This document shows, in pieces, positions 41,505 to 50,201 of a stretch of DNA of 64,000 nucleotides. The stretch is from Halosaccharopolyspora lacisalsi. GTDB lineage: Bacteria; Actinomycetota; Actinomycetes; Mycobacteriales; Pseudonocardiaceae. The position numbers and the translations under genes are program-made. How positions within the stretch are numbered: position 1 is the first letter of the stretch; the number at the start of each line of letters is the position of its first letter. The DNA lies in assembly GCF_014137975.1 (NCBI RefSeq), contig NZ_JACGWZ010000002.1, positions 558,001 to 622,000 on the forward strand, in the 5' to 3' direction. The notes below the pieces were generated by a model. The model was not told where the DNA came from. It worked only from the letters and a program-made list of their open reading frames with translations, and searched no databases.

Positions 41505-41543
41505 AGTAAAGCTAGCTTGTCATCGCGACAAGCTTCCTTTACT
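41505..41543. promoter_or_regulatory. Large inverted-repeat operator
   Basis: AGTAAAGCTAGCTTGTC (41505-41521) and GACAAGCTTCCTTTACT (41527-41543) are inverted copies matching at 15 of 17 positions with a 5-base spacer, ending 9 bp before the membrane-protein start. The left arm contains the palindrome AAGCTAGCTT. The AT-rich arms stand out from the surroundings. It is a strong candidate operator for the small XRE protein encoded as second gene of this operon. Confidence 0.7.
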
Positions 41544-41552
41544 GTCGTAACC

Positions 41553-41957
41553 ATGTCACTTCCTTCTTCGACTCTGTCGCACCGGGAGAGAGTCACGGTG
41601 TGGCTCGGCACCGCCGTGTGGATCGGCGGGATGCTGACCGTGTCCGTGATGTTCCTGCTCAGCGGCGACGACGTCGTGCGTGCTGTGGTCGGAGCCCTCG
41701 CCGCCGTGGCGATCGTCGGGTTCCTGAGCGTCGCCGTGATCATCGGGCGGTCCGCGTTGCGTCAGGAAGGCGTCGAACGCTCCCTGCACATCGAATCCTC
41801 CGCGCTGGCCTTCTGGATCACGATGGGCGTGGCCTTCAGCTACATGATCCTGCAGCCCGTCGCACAGCTCCCGCAGGCCCAGCCCTACATGGTCGTCGGG
41901 CTGGGGGCGGTCTCCTGGGCACTGGCGCACGGGGCCCGTTCCGAGAAGTACCTTTGA
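41553..41957 (+). CDS. Four-helix membrane protein in operon with small XRE repressor
   Basis: A 134-residue membrane protein with four hydrophobic segments (TVWLGTAVWIGGMLTVSVMF, VVGALAAVAIVGFLSVAVII, ALAFWITMGVAFSYMILQPV and MVVGLGAVSWALAHGARS). This layout and pairing resemble the small membrane protein plus YozG-type HTH operons of Gram-positives (DUF2178-like). The ATG at 41553 follows directly after the inverted repeat, leaving room only for a very short or no leader. The stop overlaps the next start (TGATG). Confidence 0.75.
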   Translation: MSLPSSTLSHRERVTVWLGTAVWIGGMLTVSVMFLLSGDDVVRAVVGALAAVAIVGFLSVAVIIGRSALRQEGVERSLHIESSALAFWITMGVAFSYMILQPVAQLPQAQPYMVVGLGAVSWALAHGARSEKYL

Positions 41958-42151
41958 TGCGCAACCACCTACGAGTGTTGCGCGCCGAACGACGCTGGAG
42001 CCAGGAGTCCCTGGCAGGCAGTCTCGGCGTGTCACGGCAGACCGTCAACTCCGTCGAGACGGGCAAGTACGACCCCAGCCTGAGACTGGCCTTCCAGCTG
42101 GCACGCGAATTCGACTGCCGGATCGAGGACATCTTCGACGACGAGCGATGA
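41957..42151 (+). CDS. Small XRE-family repressor (YozG-like)
   Basis: A 64-residue protein consisting only of an XRE helix-turn-helix: RNHLRVLRAERRWSQESLAG, SLGVSRQTVNSVETGKYDPS, then LAFQLAREFDCRIEDIFDDE. This is the compact type that autoregulates membrane-protein operons. ATG 41957 overlaps the previous stop. It probably binds the inverted repeat at 41505-41543. Confidence 0.85.
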   Translation: MRNHLRVLRAERRWSQESLAGSLGVSRQTVNSVETGKYDPSLRLAFQLAREFDCRIEDIFDDER

Positions 42152-42173
42152 CGTCCCCGATCGGCTCGTCGGA

Positions 42174-42970
42174 TCAGATCGGCCGGACCATCGTCCCCAG
42201 GACGCGCTGGGCCAGGCCCGCCCGATCCGTGTCGTCCGCGGGGTTCACGTCCCACTCCCGATCTGCAGCGACACCCAGTTCGCCGGGATCCGACCGATCG
42301 TGGTGGTCCCGCGCGGTGCTGTAGAAGAGGCAGACCGTATCGGGCCCGGCGGACGAAGCCCTCCGGGCCCTCCTGCAGGACGATCCGGTCGACGTCCGGC
42401 TCTCGGGGTACGGTGCACCGGAATGCCGACTGACCGTTGTGGACCGGTTGGACCTCCGTGCCCACGACATGAGGCCGGACCTGCGAACGGACGCCGTCGA
42501 CCCCGACGACGTCCACGACGGTGCTGGTTTCGTCGTCGTAGACCACCTCGACCCCGCCCGGGATCTCGGGGAGCCTCGCGAAAGTCCTGCCGTACTCGAT
42601 GGTGACGCCGACCTCGAGTGCCTCGGTGGTCAGAATCCCGTGCAGCTGCGGCCGGGTGAGACCGTTCAAGGGCGACAAGCCCGAACCGGGGATCGTGGCC
42701 CCGGCATCTCGTGGAGCATGTTGCCGTCCACATCGAGCACCCCCAGGTGGTGCTCGAATGGCCGGCTTCCAGGCACTCCTCGCCGCAGCCGATCGCCTCC
42801 AGTGCGCGCAGCGCGTTCACCGGCTGGATGATTCCCACGCCGGTGACCGAGGAACGCAGGTCGGGTCGGATCTCCACAACGTGGACGTCGTAGCCCACGT
42901 TCCGCAGCGCGACGGAAGTCGAGAGCCCACCGATTCCACCGCCGACGACGAGAACGCCGCCTCGACTCAT
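42174..42970 (-). pseudogene. FAD-dependent monooxygenase, multiply frameshifted
   Basis: ATG 42970 (GGAAGG upstream) opens with the FAD-binding motif VLVVGGGIGGLSTSVALRNV and VHVVEIRPDL, GVGIIQPVNALRALEAIGCG. The frame then changes near 42755 (FEHHLGVLDVDGNMLHEMPG in another frame) and again near 42700 (LSPLNGLTRPQLHGILTTEA, GVEVVYDDETSTVVDVVGVD). It changes a third time near 42350 (ending LAQRVLGTMVRPI at 42174). The C-terminal third expected for this family is missing. Three frameshifts and a truncation make it a clear pseudogene of an aromatic-hydroxylase-like flavoprotein. Confidence 0.85.
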
Positions 42971-43233
42971 GTCGCCTTCCTTCGTCCGTCCGACCCGGTG
43001 CCTCTGACCCCGTTGCCGGAGTGCACGAATTCGATGCGTCCCAGAGGGCGACGATCTCTCCACCTCCCCTCGCAAGCGTAGTGTCGCGTTCCTCCTTTCG
43101 TCCTCGTGCGGACGCGGAAGTGCCCTCTCGCCGGCCCGCGGATCCCGAGCCACCGCCCGTGAGCGTGTTTGCCGTGCCGTGAGGAGGGAACCCGGAGGGC
43201 AGCTTCCGCCGCCGAGCTCACGCCGGAGTCCTC

Positions 43234-44307
43234 ATGCCCGAGTCAGCACAGTCGAACGGGAGTCGCGTGGCCGTTGTCGGCGCCACCGGCAACGTCGGTA
43301 CCAGCGTCGTCGACGCCCTGGTCCAGGACCAGGAGGTCACCGAGATCAGGGCGCTCTCGCGGCGCGGCGCGACGTGGTCGACGCCGAAGGTGCAGTGGCA
43401 GCGGACCGATACCAGCGAGGACGACCTCGTCGCGCGCTTCCGGGGCGTCGACACGGTCATCAGCCTTTCGTGGATCTTCCAGCCCACCCGCGACCCAGTG
43501 ACGACCTGGCGCAACAATGTCCACGGCACCATGCGCGTGTTCGAGGCCGCCGTCGAAGCCGGAGTGAGCAACCTCGTCTACGGTTCCTCGGTCGCGGCCT
43601 ATTCGCCGGGACCGACGGGCGAACCGATCGACGAGCAGTGGCCGACCCACGGATGGCCGGGGGCCGCCTACGCCCGCGAGAAGGCCTACCTCGAGCGCTA
43701 CCTCGACGCCTTCGAACCACGTCACCCCGGAACGCGCGTCGTGCGGATGCGACCGGGGTTCATCTTCAAACGGGAGTCGGCCTCCCAGCAGCGACGCCTG
43801 TTCGCGGGGCCCTTCCTCCCGAACGGTCTGGTCCGCCCCGAGCTGGTTCCGGTGTTTCCCGACCTGCCGGGCCTGCGGGTCCAGCTCGTCCACACCGCCG
43901 ACGTCGCCGAGGCGTACCGGCTGGCCGTGCACTCCTCGGTCTCCGGTGCGTTCAACCTCGCGGCCGACCCGGTCGTCGACGCGGCCCGGCTGGCCGATTT
44001 CTTCGGCAGTCGCACCGCGCGCATGCCCGTCTGGCCGGTCCGCTGCGCGATCGCCGCCGCCTGGAACCTGCGTCTGGTGCCCGCTTCGCCGCACCTGTTC
44101 GACGCGGTGCTGCGGCTCCCCATCATGTCCACGCAGCGCGCCCGCGACGTCCTTGGGTGGGCTCCCCAGTACAGCGCCACGGACGCCCTGCGTGCTTTTG
44201 TCGAGGGATTGCGTCACCGCGAGGGTGCCGCCACTCCCCCACTCGTCTCCGAGGTGCCGGGCGGCCGTGCCGGTGAAGTCGCCACCGGCGTCGGGCGGTA
44301 CCAGTAA
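43234..44307 (+). CDS. NAD-dependent epimerase/dehydratase family protein
   Basis: A 357-residue extended SDR: VAVVGATGNVGTSVVDALV (GxxGxxG), RGVDTVISLSWIFQPTRDPV, LVYGSSVAAYSPGPTG and YAREKAYLERYL (YxxxK), then RVVRMRPGFIFKRESASQQR. The substrate is not predictable; nucleotide-sugar or isoprenoid-derived substrates are possible. ATG 43234. It converges on the UDP-glucose dehydrogenase gene that ends the glycan operon (39-bp gap) and is probably a separate unit. Confidence 0.8.
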   Translation: MPESAQSNGSRVAVVGATGNVGTSVVDALVQDQEVTEIRALSRRGATWSTPKVQWQRTDTSEDDLVARFRGVDTVISLSWIFQPTRDPVTTWRNNVHGTMRVFEAAVEAGVSNLVYGSSVAAYSPGPTGEPIDEQWPTHGWPGAAYAREKAYLERYLDAFEPRHPGTRVVRMRPGFIFKRESASQQRRLFAGPFLPNGLVRPELVPVFPDLPGLRVQLVHTADVAEAYRLAVHSSVSGAFNLAADPVVDAARLADFFGSRTARMPVWPVRCAIAAAWNLRLVPASPHLFDAVLRLPIMSTQRARDVLGWAPQYSATDALRAFVEGLRHREGAATPPLVSEVPGGRAGEVATGVGRYQ

Positions 44308-44346
44308 CCGCCGCAGTACTTCGGCTGCTCGGGACGGGCTCCCGGA

Positions 44347-45660
44347 TCAGCGCGGTGGGGACGGACGCCCGAGTCCGTGCCAGGACACCCCCGCGGCCTG
44401 CGGCTGCCGCGGATCGAGGTGGTTGCGGGTGTCGACGACCACCGAGCCGTCCAGCATCGCCGCCAGCCGGCTCCAGTCCAGCTCCCGAAACTCCGGCCAC
44501 TCGGTGAGCACCACGATCCCGGCCGCTCCCTTCACCGCCTGATACGGGTCGTCCACCAAAGTGGCGACTCCCTCCAGACGCGGCTCGTCGCCCCGCAACG
44601 CGGGATCGTAGGCGCGGAGTTCGGCACCGTGCCGGGCGAGCAGCGACACCACCGACAGCGCGGGCGAGTCCCGCAAGTCGTCGGTGCCAGCCTTGAACGT
44701 CAGGCCGAGCACGCCCAGCCGGACCCCGGACAGCGAACCGGGGTCCCCCGTCCCGCACGTGTCGGCGATCTTGGTCACCATCCGTTCCCGCTGGCGGGCG
44801 TTGGCCGAGATCACCGCACGCAGCAGCGCGAAGTCGACTCCGACGCTCTCGGAGATCCGCAGCAGCGCGTGGGTGTCCTTGGGCAGGCAGGAACCGCCCC
44901 AGCCCGGCCCGGGACGCAGGAAGGAACGTCCCACCTCCCGGTCCGAGTCCATTCCCGCCGTCACGTCGGCGATGTCGGCTCCACGGTGCTCGCACACCTC
45001 GGCCAGGGCGTTGACGTAGGCCAGCTTCGTGGCCAGCAGGCAGTTCGCGGCGTACTTGACCAGTTCGGCGCTGGCGGCGTCGGTGAGCACCGTCGGCGCC
45101 TCCAGCTCCGCGTACAGCTCCGCGACCCGTCGCGCGGCGGCGTGGTCGTTCGAGCCCACCACGATCCGGTCCGGGTGCAGGAAGTCGTGCACCGCCGAAC
45201 CCTCGCGGAGGAATTCCGGGTTGCTGACCACCGCCACGTCGTCACGCCGCACCAGTTCCGCCACCCGCGCCGAGGTTCCCACCGGCACCGTCGACTTCGT
45301 GACCAGCACGCATTCGGAGGACAACAGGTGTCCGACCTCGCGGATCACCGATTCCACGACGGCCAGGTCGGCGCCCCCGTCGGAGGCCATCGGGGTGGGC
45401 ACGCACAGAAACACCATCTCGGCCTCGCCGACCGCGGTGGGCGAACCGACCACGAACCCCAACCGTCCGGACGCGAGTCCGTCCGCGACCAGCTCGGCCA
45501 ATCCGGACTCCAGCATGTCCACCTCGCCGCGCTCCAGCCGAGCCACCTTCGCGGCATCGACGTCGGCGCAGACCACGCGGTGTCCGAGCGAGGCCAGGCA
45601 CGCTCCGGTGGTCAGTCCCACGTATCCGGTGCCCAGCACGGCGATCCGTCGAGCCGTCAT
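44347..45660 (-). CDS. UDP-glucose/GDP-mannose 6-dehydrogenase
   Basis: A 437-residue enzyme with all family hallmarks: IAVLGTGYVGLTTGACLASL (NAD-binding), VPTPM, TKSTVPVGTS, NPEFLREGSAVHDFLHPDRI, ELVKYAANCLLATKLAYVNA (catalytic Lys), PGPGWGGSCLPKDTHAL (catalytic Cys) and C-terminal GLTFKAGTDDLRDSPALSVV. It oxidises UDP-glucose to UDP-glucuronate with two NAD+. Last gene of the long minus-strand glycan operon; its product could feed the UXS-like enzyme at 35062-36078 and glycosyltransferases of the cluster. Starts at ATG 45660, 46 bp behind the degenerate paralogue. Confidence 0.93.
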   Translation of the reverse strand: MTARRIAVLGTGYVGLTTGACLASLGHRVVCADVDAAKVARLERGEVDMLESGLAELVADGLASGRLGFVVGSPTAVGEAEMVFLCVPTPMASDGGADLAVVESVIREVGHLLSSECVLVTKSTVPVGTSARVAELVRRDDVAVVSNPEFLREGSAVHDFLHPDRIVVGSNDHAAARRVAELYAELEAPTVLTDAASAELVKYAANCLLATKLAYVNALAEVCEHRGADIADVTAGMDSDREVGRSFLRPGPGWGGSCLPKDTHALLRISESVGVDFALLRAVISANARQRERMVTKIADTCGTGDPGSLSGVRLGVLGLTFKAGTDDLRDSPALSVVSLLARHGAELRAYDPALRGDEPRLEGVATLVDDPYQAVKGAAGIVVLTEWPEFRELDWSRLAAMLDGSVVVDTRNHLDPRQPQAAGVSWHGLGRPSPPR

Positions 45661-45706
45661 CGTCTCTCCCCTCGATCGGTCATCGCGCGGGCGAAGGAGC
45701 ACGGGA

Positions 45707-46504
45707 TCACCTCGGCCCGGGTGCGGCCGAGTCGGAGACGAACGCGGCCACGTCGTGCAACAGCTCCCGTTCGGGCTCGACGTCCCGCGACAGCGACTCC
45801 AAGCTGTGGCGCAGCTGCCGCGGTACCGCCGCGGGCGTGATGTGTCGGTCTCCGAAGCGCCGGTCGTAGGACAGCGCCTCGGCCACGCTGGTGATGTCGG
45901 CGCCGACGGCCGCGCAGACGTCCGCGAGCGCGTTGACGTAGGACTGCTTGAGGGCGAAGTAGCCGTTGACCGCGTTTCGGACCAGTTCGGCTCCGCGCAC
46001 ATCGGTGCGGACGATCTCGGCGGGCAGGCGCTGGTACAGCGCGGCCACGTGCTCGACCGCCGCCTCGTCGTCGGCCCCGACGACGAGGTGCCGGGCGGCC
46101 AGGAAGTCCTCGACCATGCTCCCCGCGTGCAGGAACAGGGGGCTGCTGACCGGCGCCGCGTCCTCGCGCGAGTTCCAGCGGAAGCGCTCGGCCGCCTCCG
46201 ACGGCGAGATGTCGACGAGGACGCAGTCGCGGGGCAGCCTCGGGATCTCCGGCACGGAGCCGTCGCCACGTACCAGGACCGTGGTGGTGTCGATTCCGGC
46301 GGGCAACCGGCGGAGAAAGCCGAGCCTGCCGGTCAGCAGCGTCCGGCGCACCAACGTGGACAGTCCCGGCTCGGTGTCCCAGGGGCTTCCCGCGGCGACC
46401 TCCCCCAGCACGACGCGGTGCCCGAGGGAGGCCAGCCCGGCCGCGACGGTCACTTCCACCACCCCGGATCCGAGGACGGTGACCCCACGCGGCTGTGTGC
46501 TCAT
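45707..46504 (-). CDS. Degenerate UDP-glucose-dehydrogenase paralogue, probably non-catalytic
   Basis: A 265-residue protein that aligns with the first two thirds of the adjacent UDP-glucose dehydrogenase. VTVLGSGVVEVTVAAGLASL replaces the GTGYVGL motif. LFLHAGSMVEDFLAARHLVV parallels FLREGSAVHDFLHPDRIVV. GAELVRNAVNGYFALKQSYV, NALADVCAAVGADI parallels the catalytic-Lys helix, with Lys replaced by Arg. The loop carrying the catalytic Cys (GGSCLPKD), the STVPVG motif and the UDP-binding C-terminal domain are absent. The frame is open and its ATG overlaps the upstream GT9 stop (ATGA), so it is translated. A regulatory or scaffold role is inferred. Confidence 0.75.
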   Translation of the reverse strand: MSTQPRGVTVLGSGVVEVTVAAGLASLGHRVVLGEVAAGSPWDTEPGLSTLVRRTLLTGRLGFLRRLPAGIDTTTVLVRGDGSVPEIPRLPRDCVLVDISPSEAAERFRWNSREDAAPVSSPLFLHAGSMVEDFLAARHLVVGADDEAAVEHVAALYQRLPAEIVRTDVRGAELVRNAVNGYFALKQSYVNALADVCAAVGADITSVAEALSYDRRFGDRHITPAAVPRQLRHSLESLSRDVEPERELLHDVAAFVSDSAAPGPR

Positions 46505-47478
46505 CGGACACCTCCGCTCCGTGACAGCGCGGGGTCCTCGGTCCGGTCGAGCACTTCGTCGACCGCTTCGATCACGTCCTCGCTCGACAGCCGCAGCAGT
46601 CCCGGATCCGGCCGGTCGGCGAAGGTGTCACCGAGAGTTCCGGACCACAGCGCCACGTGGCGGGGATCATCGGGCGGACCCCAGTGGCTCGGTGCCACCG
46701 GTCCGAACAGGACCACGGAAGGAGTGCCGAACGCGGTGGCGACGTGGGCGATCCCGGTGTCGGCGCACACCACCAGCCGCGCCCGCGAGACCAGCGCGGC
46801 CAGCTCGCCCATGCCGGTCCGGCCCGCCAGCACGCTCGTCCGGGGCAGCTTCGCGTAGACGGCGACGCGGTCGGCCAGTTCCCGTTCCCCGGAACTGCCG
46901 GTGATCACCACCTCGTGCCCGCGTTCGGCGAGCCGACGCGCGACCCGGGCGAAGCGCTCCGGGGGCCACTGGCGGGCGACGTGGCTGGCGCCGGGGTGCA
47001 CGATCACCGCTCCGGGGTGGCTCCCGTCGTGCTCGGGCCGCTCCACTCGCCTGCGCTGGGGATCGGTCGGGACACCGAAGTGCCCCAGCAGTCGGCACCA
47101 TCGCCACACCTCGTGCTGATCCTCGTCCCACGCGGGGCCGCCCAACCCCGGGAAGTCCGGGTGCGCGTGGGTCATGACGTGCCGCGCCCCGCTGTCGCGC
47201 AGCGCCTCGATGCTCTCGGGGCCGCTGCCGTGCAGGTTCACCGCGACGTCCGGGGCGGGGTGGTTCCAGCGGAAACCTCCCGGCCCGGAGGCCGGGTACA
47301 GCGAATCCACGGTCCGCATCAGCGGCAGCAACGCGCTCAGCGGGCTCGGCGCGGCGAGCACGATCCGGCTGTCGGCGAAGGTCTCCCGCAGTCCCCGCAA
47401 CGCGGGAACTGCGGTCAACAGGTCACCGAGGCCGAGCGCGCGCAACACCAGCACGGTGTGGCGTCGGGTCACGGCCAC
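46501..47478 (-). CDS. Glycosyltransferase family 9 (heptosyltransferase-like)
   Basis: A 325-residue GT-B enzyme of the ADP-heptose:LPS heptosyltransferase family. N-terminal TVLVLRALGLGDLLTAVPAL, then DVAVNLHGSGPESIEALRDS, VIVHPGASHVARQWPPERFA and VCADTGIAHVATAFGTPSVV, LFGPVAPSHWGPP. It likely transfers a heptose made by the GmhA/HldE pair in this operon. GTG 47478 has GGAGGAG upstream; GTG 47472 would create an exact GTGA overlap. Its stop overlaps the next ATG. Confidence 0.88.
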   Translation of the reverse strand: MAVTRRHTVLVLRALGLGDLLTAVPALRGLRETFADSRIVLAAPSPLSALLPLMRTVDSLYPASGPGGFRWNHPAPDVAVNLHGSGPESIEALRDSGARHVMTHAHPDFPGLGGPAWDEDQHEVWRWCRLLGHFGVPTDPQRRRVERPEHDGSHPGAVIVHPGASHVARQWPPERFARVARRLAERGHEVVITGSSGERELADRVAVYAKLPRTSVLAGRTGMGELAALVSRARLVVCADTGIAHVATAFGTPSVVLFGPVAPSHWGPPDDPRHVALWSGTLGDTFADRPDPGLLRLSSEDVIEAVDEVLDRTEDPALSRSGGVR

Positions 47479-48158
47479 GACGACTCCTCCGAGGAGCACA
47501 CGACCATCTCGCGGACCTCGCAGCCCGGGGGCTGCCGCAGGGCGAACAGCACCGTCTCGGCGACGTCCTCGGGCTGGTTGAGCTTGGCGTCCGCCGGCGG
47601 CTGGTACTGCTCGTCACGGCCGTCGAAAAACGCCGTGTGCATGCCGCCGGGCACGAGGGTGGTCACTCCGATGCGCCCCGACGTCTCGGCGGCCAGTGAA
47701 CGGGAGAAGGCCAGGACCCCCGCCTTGGAGGCGCAGTAGGCCGTGGCGTCCGGCGTCGGCTTGATGCCCAGCGTCGACGAACACATCACCGCGGTGCCCG
47801 CGCTGCTGTGCAGATAGGGCAGCGCGGCCCGCACCACGGACACGGTTCCCAGCAGGTTGACTCCGATCACGCGCTCCCACTCCTCGGCGGGGACCGTGTC
47901 GAGGGATCCGCAGGAGTCGATGCCCGCCGCGGTGAACACCCCGTCGATGCGGTCCCCGGCGGAGCGGGCCAGCTCCTTGACGGCGTGCTCGGTGCTTTCG
48001 CGGTCGGCGAGATCGACGAGAGCGTGCTCGACCGGTTCCGAGGGCGAGTTCCGGTCCAGCACCAGCGGGGTGCCACCGTTGTCGCGCACGGCTTGGACGG
48101 TCGCCGCCCCGAGTCCCGAAGCGCCACCGGTGATGAGGATGTTTCCCAGGGATTTCAT
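47469..48158 (-). CDS. Short-chain dehydrogenase/reductase in heptose operon
   Basis: A 229-residue classical SDR: ILITGGASGLGAATVQAVRD (TGxxxGxG), a DLADRESTEHAVKEL segment, TAAGID (NAAG equivalent), CSSTLGIKPTPDATAYCASK (Ser...YxxxK) and a PGGMHTAFF turn. It is a short, classical SDR and not the extended type of the heptose epimerase HldD, so a keto-sugar reduction or oxidation is more likely than C6 epimerisation. ATG 48158 follows GAAGGAGG, 70 bp behind the HldE-type gene. Confidence 0.85.
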   Translation of the reverse strand: MKSLGNILITGGASGLGAATVQAVRDNGGTPLVLDRNSPSEPVEHALVDLADRESTEHAVKELARSAGDRIDGVFTAAGIDSCGSLDTVPAEEWERVIGVNLLGTVSVVRAALPYLHSSAGTAVMCSSTLGIKPTPDATAYCASKAGVLAFSRSLAAETSGRIGVTTLVPGGMHTAFFDGRDEQYQPPADAKLNQPEDVAETVLFALRQPPGCEVREMVVCSSEESSWP

Positions 48159-48228
48159 GAGCCTCCTTCCACAGCGGACGGCCACCCGGGGGCTCACCCC
48201 GAACGACCGACTACGGGTGCGCACACCC

Positions 48229-49608
48229 TTATCCGACCGCTCGCAGCGAGGTCAGCAGTCGGCTCGTCGAGTACCCGTCCTCCAACGGGACGAGTTCGCT
48301 GCATCCGCCGTAGCGGCGGATCACGTCGGCTTCCGGGATCGGCACCCCGTCGTAGTCACCTCCCTTGACCCACACGTCGGGCCGCAACCGTTCCAGCAGC
48401 GCGGCCGGGGAGTCCTCGTCGAACACCGCCACCGCGTCGACGGGCTCCAGCGCCAGCAGCAGGCGCGTGCGGTCCCGCGCGCACACCACCGGGCGGTCCA
48501 CCCCCTTGAGACGACGTACGGAGTCGTCGGAGTTCAGGCAGACGACGAGGGCGTCTCCCAGGGCGCGGGCGCGTTCGAGCAGGCGCACGTGCCCGGGGTG
48601 CAGCAGATCGAAGCAACCCCCCGTGGCCACGGTGCGCCCGCGTTCACGCCGGACGCGGGCGACGACGTCGAAAGCCGAGGCCCCGCGGGAGGGTGCCGGC
48701 CGGTCGTGGTCGGTGCTTTCCACCGCCAACTGGTTCGCCCCGCCCTGAGCCACGAACCGACAGGCGCGCTCGACCGCCTCCGCCACCGCTGCGGTGCGAT
48801 CGGCTCCGTGCAGCATCGACAGCGCCGCGGTCGCCGCGAAGCTGTCGCCGGCTCCGCAGACATCGACCGACCCCGAGTCGTGGCTCATCGGCGGAAGGTC
48901 GAAGTGCCGGTGCTGGTCACCGTGGGCCAGCACCGCGCCCTCGGGTCCCAGCGTCACCGCGACCGCACCACATCCCCAGCGCTCGACCAGCGCTCGCGCC
49001 GTGGCGAGCGGATCCGGCGACGCCGGCTCGATCCCGTGGGCTTCCGAACGGTTGGGCACCACCAGGTCCGCCCGGGCCACCGGTTCGGCCCCCTTCGGAT
49101 GCGGGTCCCACACCAGCGGAATCTCCGGTGGCAACGCCTCCAGCGCCCGCCGCAGGCCGGTGTTGTGGGTGGTGCCGCGTCCGTAGTCGGCCACCAGCAC
49201 GGCCCCGGCGGTACGCAGGGCGACCAGCGCGCTCTCGTCCAGGGGCTCGTCGGGTACGGCTCCGGCACCGGAATCCAACCGCATCAGCGACTGTCCCGCG
49301 GCCCGGACCCGGGTCTTGCACACCGTCTCCCCCTCGAAGGCGAGCGGCAGCAGCTCGGCACAACGCCCGACCAACGCGCTCAGTGTCCGCCCCGTCTCGT
49401 CGGCACCCATACCGGCGAGCAACGTGACCCGCGCGCCCTCACGCGCGGCCAGCATCGCCGCCAACCCGGCCCCACCCGGCCGGTTGCGACGCGCGAGCAC
49501 GTCGACCACCGGAACCGGGGCGTCCGGGCACAGTCGCTCGGCGCAGCCATCGACGTCGACGTCGAGCAGTACGTCGCCGACGACCACCAGCGGCGCGTCC
49601 CCGTTCAC
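48229..49608 (-). CDS. hldE: Bifunctional heptose-7-phosphate kinase/heptose-1-phosphate nucleotidyltransferase (HldE-like)
   Basis: A 459-residue two-domain protein. Residues about 1-310 are a PfkB/ribokinase domain (LVVVGDVLLDVDVDG, RPGGAGLAAMLAAREGA, and SVDVCGAGDSFAATAAL, the DxxGAGD signature with catalytic Asp). Residues about 325-459 are a nucleotidyltransferase (TVATGGCFDLLHPGHVRLLE with the HxGH motif, RPDVWVKGGDY). In Gram-negatives this enzyme phosphorylates D-glycero-D-manno-heptose-7-phosphate and then activates heptose-1-phosphate as ADP-heptose. The phosphatase GmhB needed between the steps is not in the window. GTG 49608 overlaps the GmhA stop (GTGA). Confidence 0.9.
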   Translation of the reverse strand: MNGDAPLVVVGDVLLDVDVDGCAERLCPDAPVPVVDVLARRNRPGGAGLAAMLAAREGARVTLLAGMGADETGRTLSALVGRCAELLPLAFEGETVCKTRVRAAGQSLMRLDSGAGAVPDEPLDESALVALRTAGAVLVADYGRGTTHNTGLRRALEALPPEIPLVWDPHPKGAEPVARADLVVPNRSEAHGIEPASPDPLATARALVERWGCGAVAVTLGPEGAVLAHGDQHRHFDLPPMSHDSGSVDVCGAGDSFAATAALSMLHGADRTAAVAEAVERACRFVAQGGANQLAVESTDHDRPAPSRGASAFDVVARVRRERGRTVATGGCFDLLHPGHVRLLERARALGDALVVCLNSDDSVRRLKGVDRPVVCARDRTRLLLALEPVDAVAVFDEDSPAALLERLRPDVWVKGGDYDGVPIPEADVIRRYGGCSELVPLEDGYSTSRLLTSLRAVG

Positions 49609-50201
49609 CGGACCACCTCCCTCTCCGCATCCCCGGGTGTCCCGGACACCCCGGTCAACTCGTCGAAGGCACCGCACAGGGCGTGGATCAACGCCAGGTG
49701 CAGCTCCTGGACCGTGGCGGTGTTCGGCGCCTCGACGGCGATGGCGTCCTCGCACACGGCGGCCAGGATGTTGGGGGCGGGACCGGTGATCGCCCACGTC
49801 GTCATGCCGATCTCGTGGGCGGCCTTGACCGCCGCGATCACGTTCTGGCTGCGCCCGCTGGTGGACAGGGTGACGAGGACGTCTCCGGGACGCCCGTGTG
49901 CACGCACGCCCCGCGCGTAGACCTCCTGCTCGCCGTAGTCGTTGAGGATCGCGGTGAACGCGGAGGTGTCGGCGTGAAGCGGGATCGCCGCGTAGGGCCT
50001 GCGGTCCCGGAGGAACCGGCCCGCGAACTCGCCGGTGAGGTGCTGGGCTTCGGCGGCGCTCCCGCCGTTACCGCACGCCAGCAACCGACCGCCGCCCTGC
50101 AGGACCGTGGCCAGGCGTGTCGCCCACGCGTGCAGGACGGGTGAGTTCTCCCGCGCCTGCTGGGCCGCGCGCTCCAATGCGGTGAAGTGCTCTTCGATCA
50201 C
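49605..50201 (-). CDS. gmhA: Sedoheptulose-7-phosphate isomerase (phosphoheptose isomerase)
   Basis: A 198-residue SIS-domain protein with GmhA hallmarks: GGGRLLACGNGGSAAEAQHL, TGEFAGRFLRDRRPYAAIPL, HADTSAFTAILNDYGEQEVY and LVTLSTSGRSQNVIAAVKAA, plus a C-terminal QELHLALIHALCGAFD metal/active-site helix. It converts sedoheptulose-7-phosphate to D-glycero-D-manno-heptose-7-phosphate. GTG 50201 overlaps the GT4 stop and its own stop overlaps the HldE-like start, so the three are tightly coupled. Confidence 0.92.
   Translation of the reverse strand: MIEEHFTALERAAQQARENSPVLHAWATRLATVLQGGGRLLACGNGGSAAEAQHLTGEFAGRFLRDRRPYAAIPLHADTSAFTAILNDYGEQEVYARGVRAHGRPGDVLVTLSTSGRSQNVIAAVKAAHEIGMTTWAITGPAPNILAAVCEDAIAVEAPNTATVQELHLALIHALCGAFDELTGVSGTPGDAEREVVR

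Noticed and set aside
44377-45840. A 487-codon plus-strand frame over UDP-glucose dehydrogenase
   Set aside because: Antisense to an enzyme with all catalytic motifs intact; composition is low-complexity His/Arg/Gln.
47469-48158. Idea that the operon SDR is the heptose epimerase HldD
   Set aside because: It is a short classical SDR (229 residues, YCASK) and not an extended SDR of HldD length and motif pattern.
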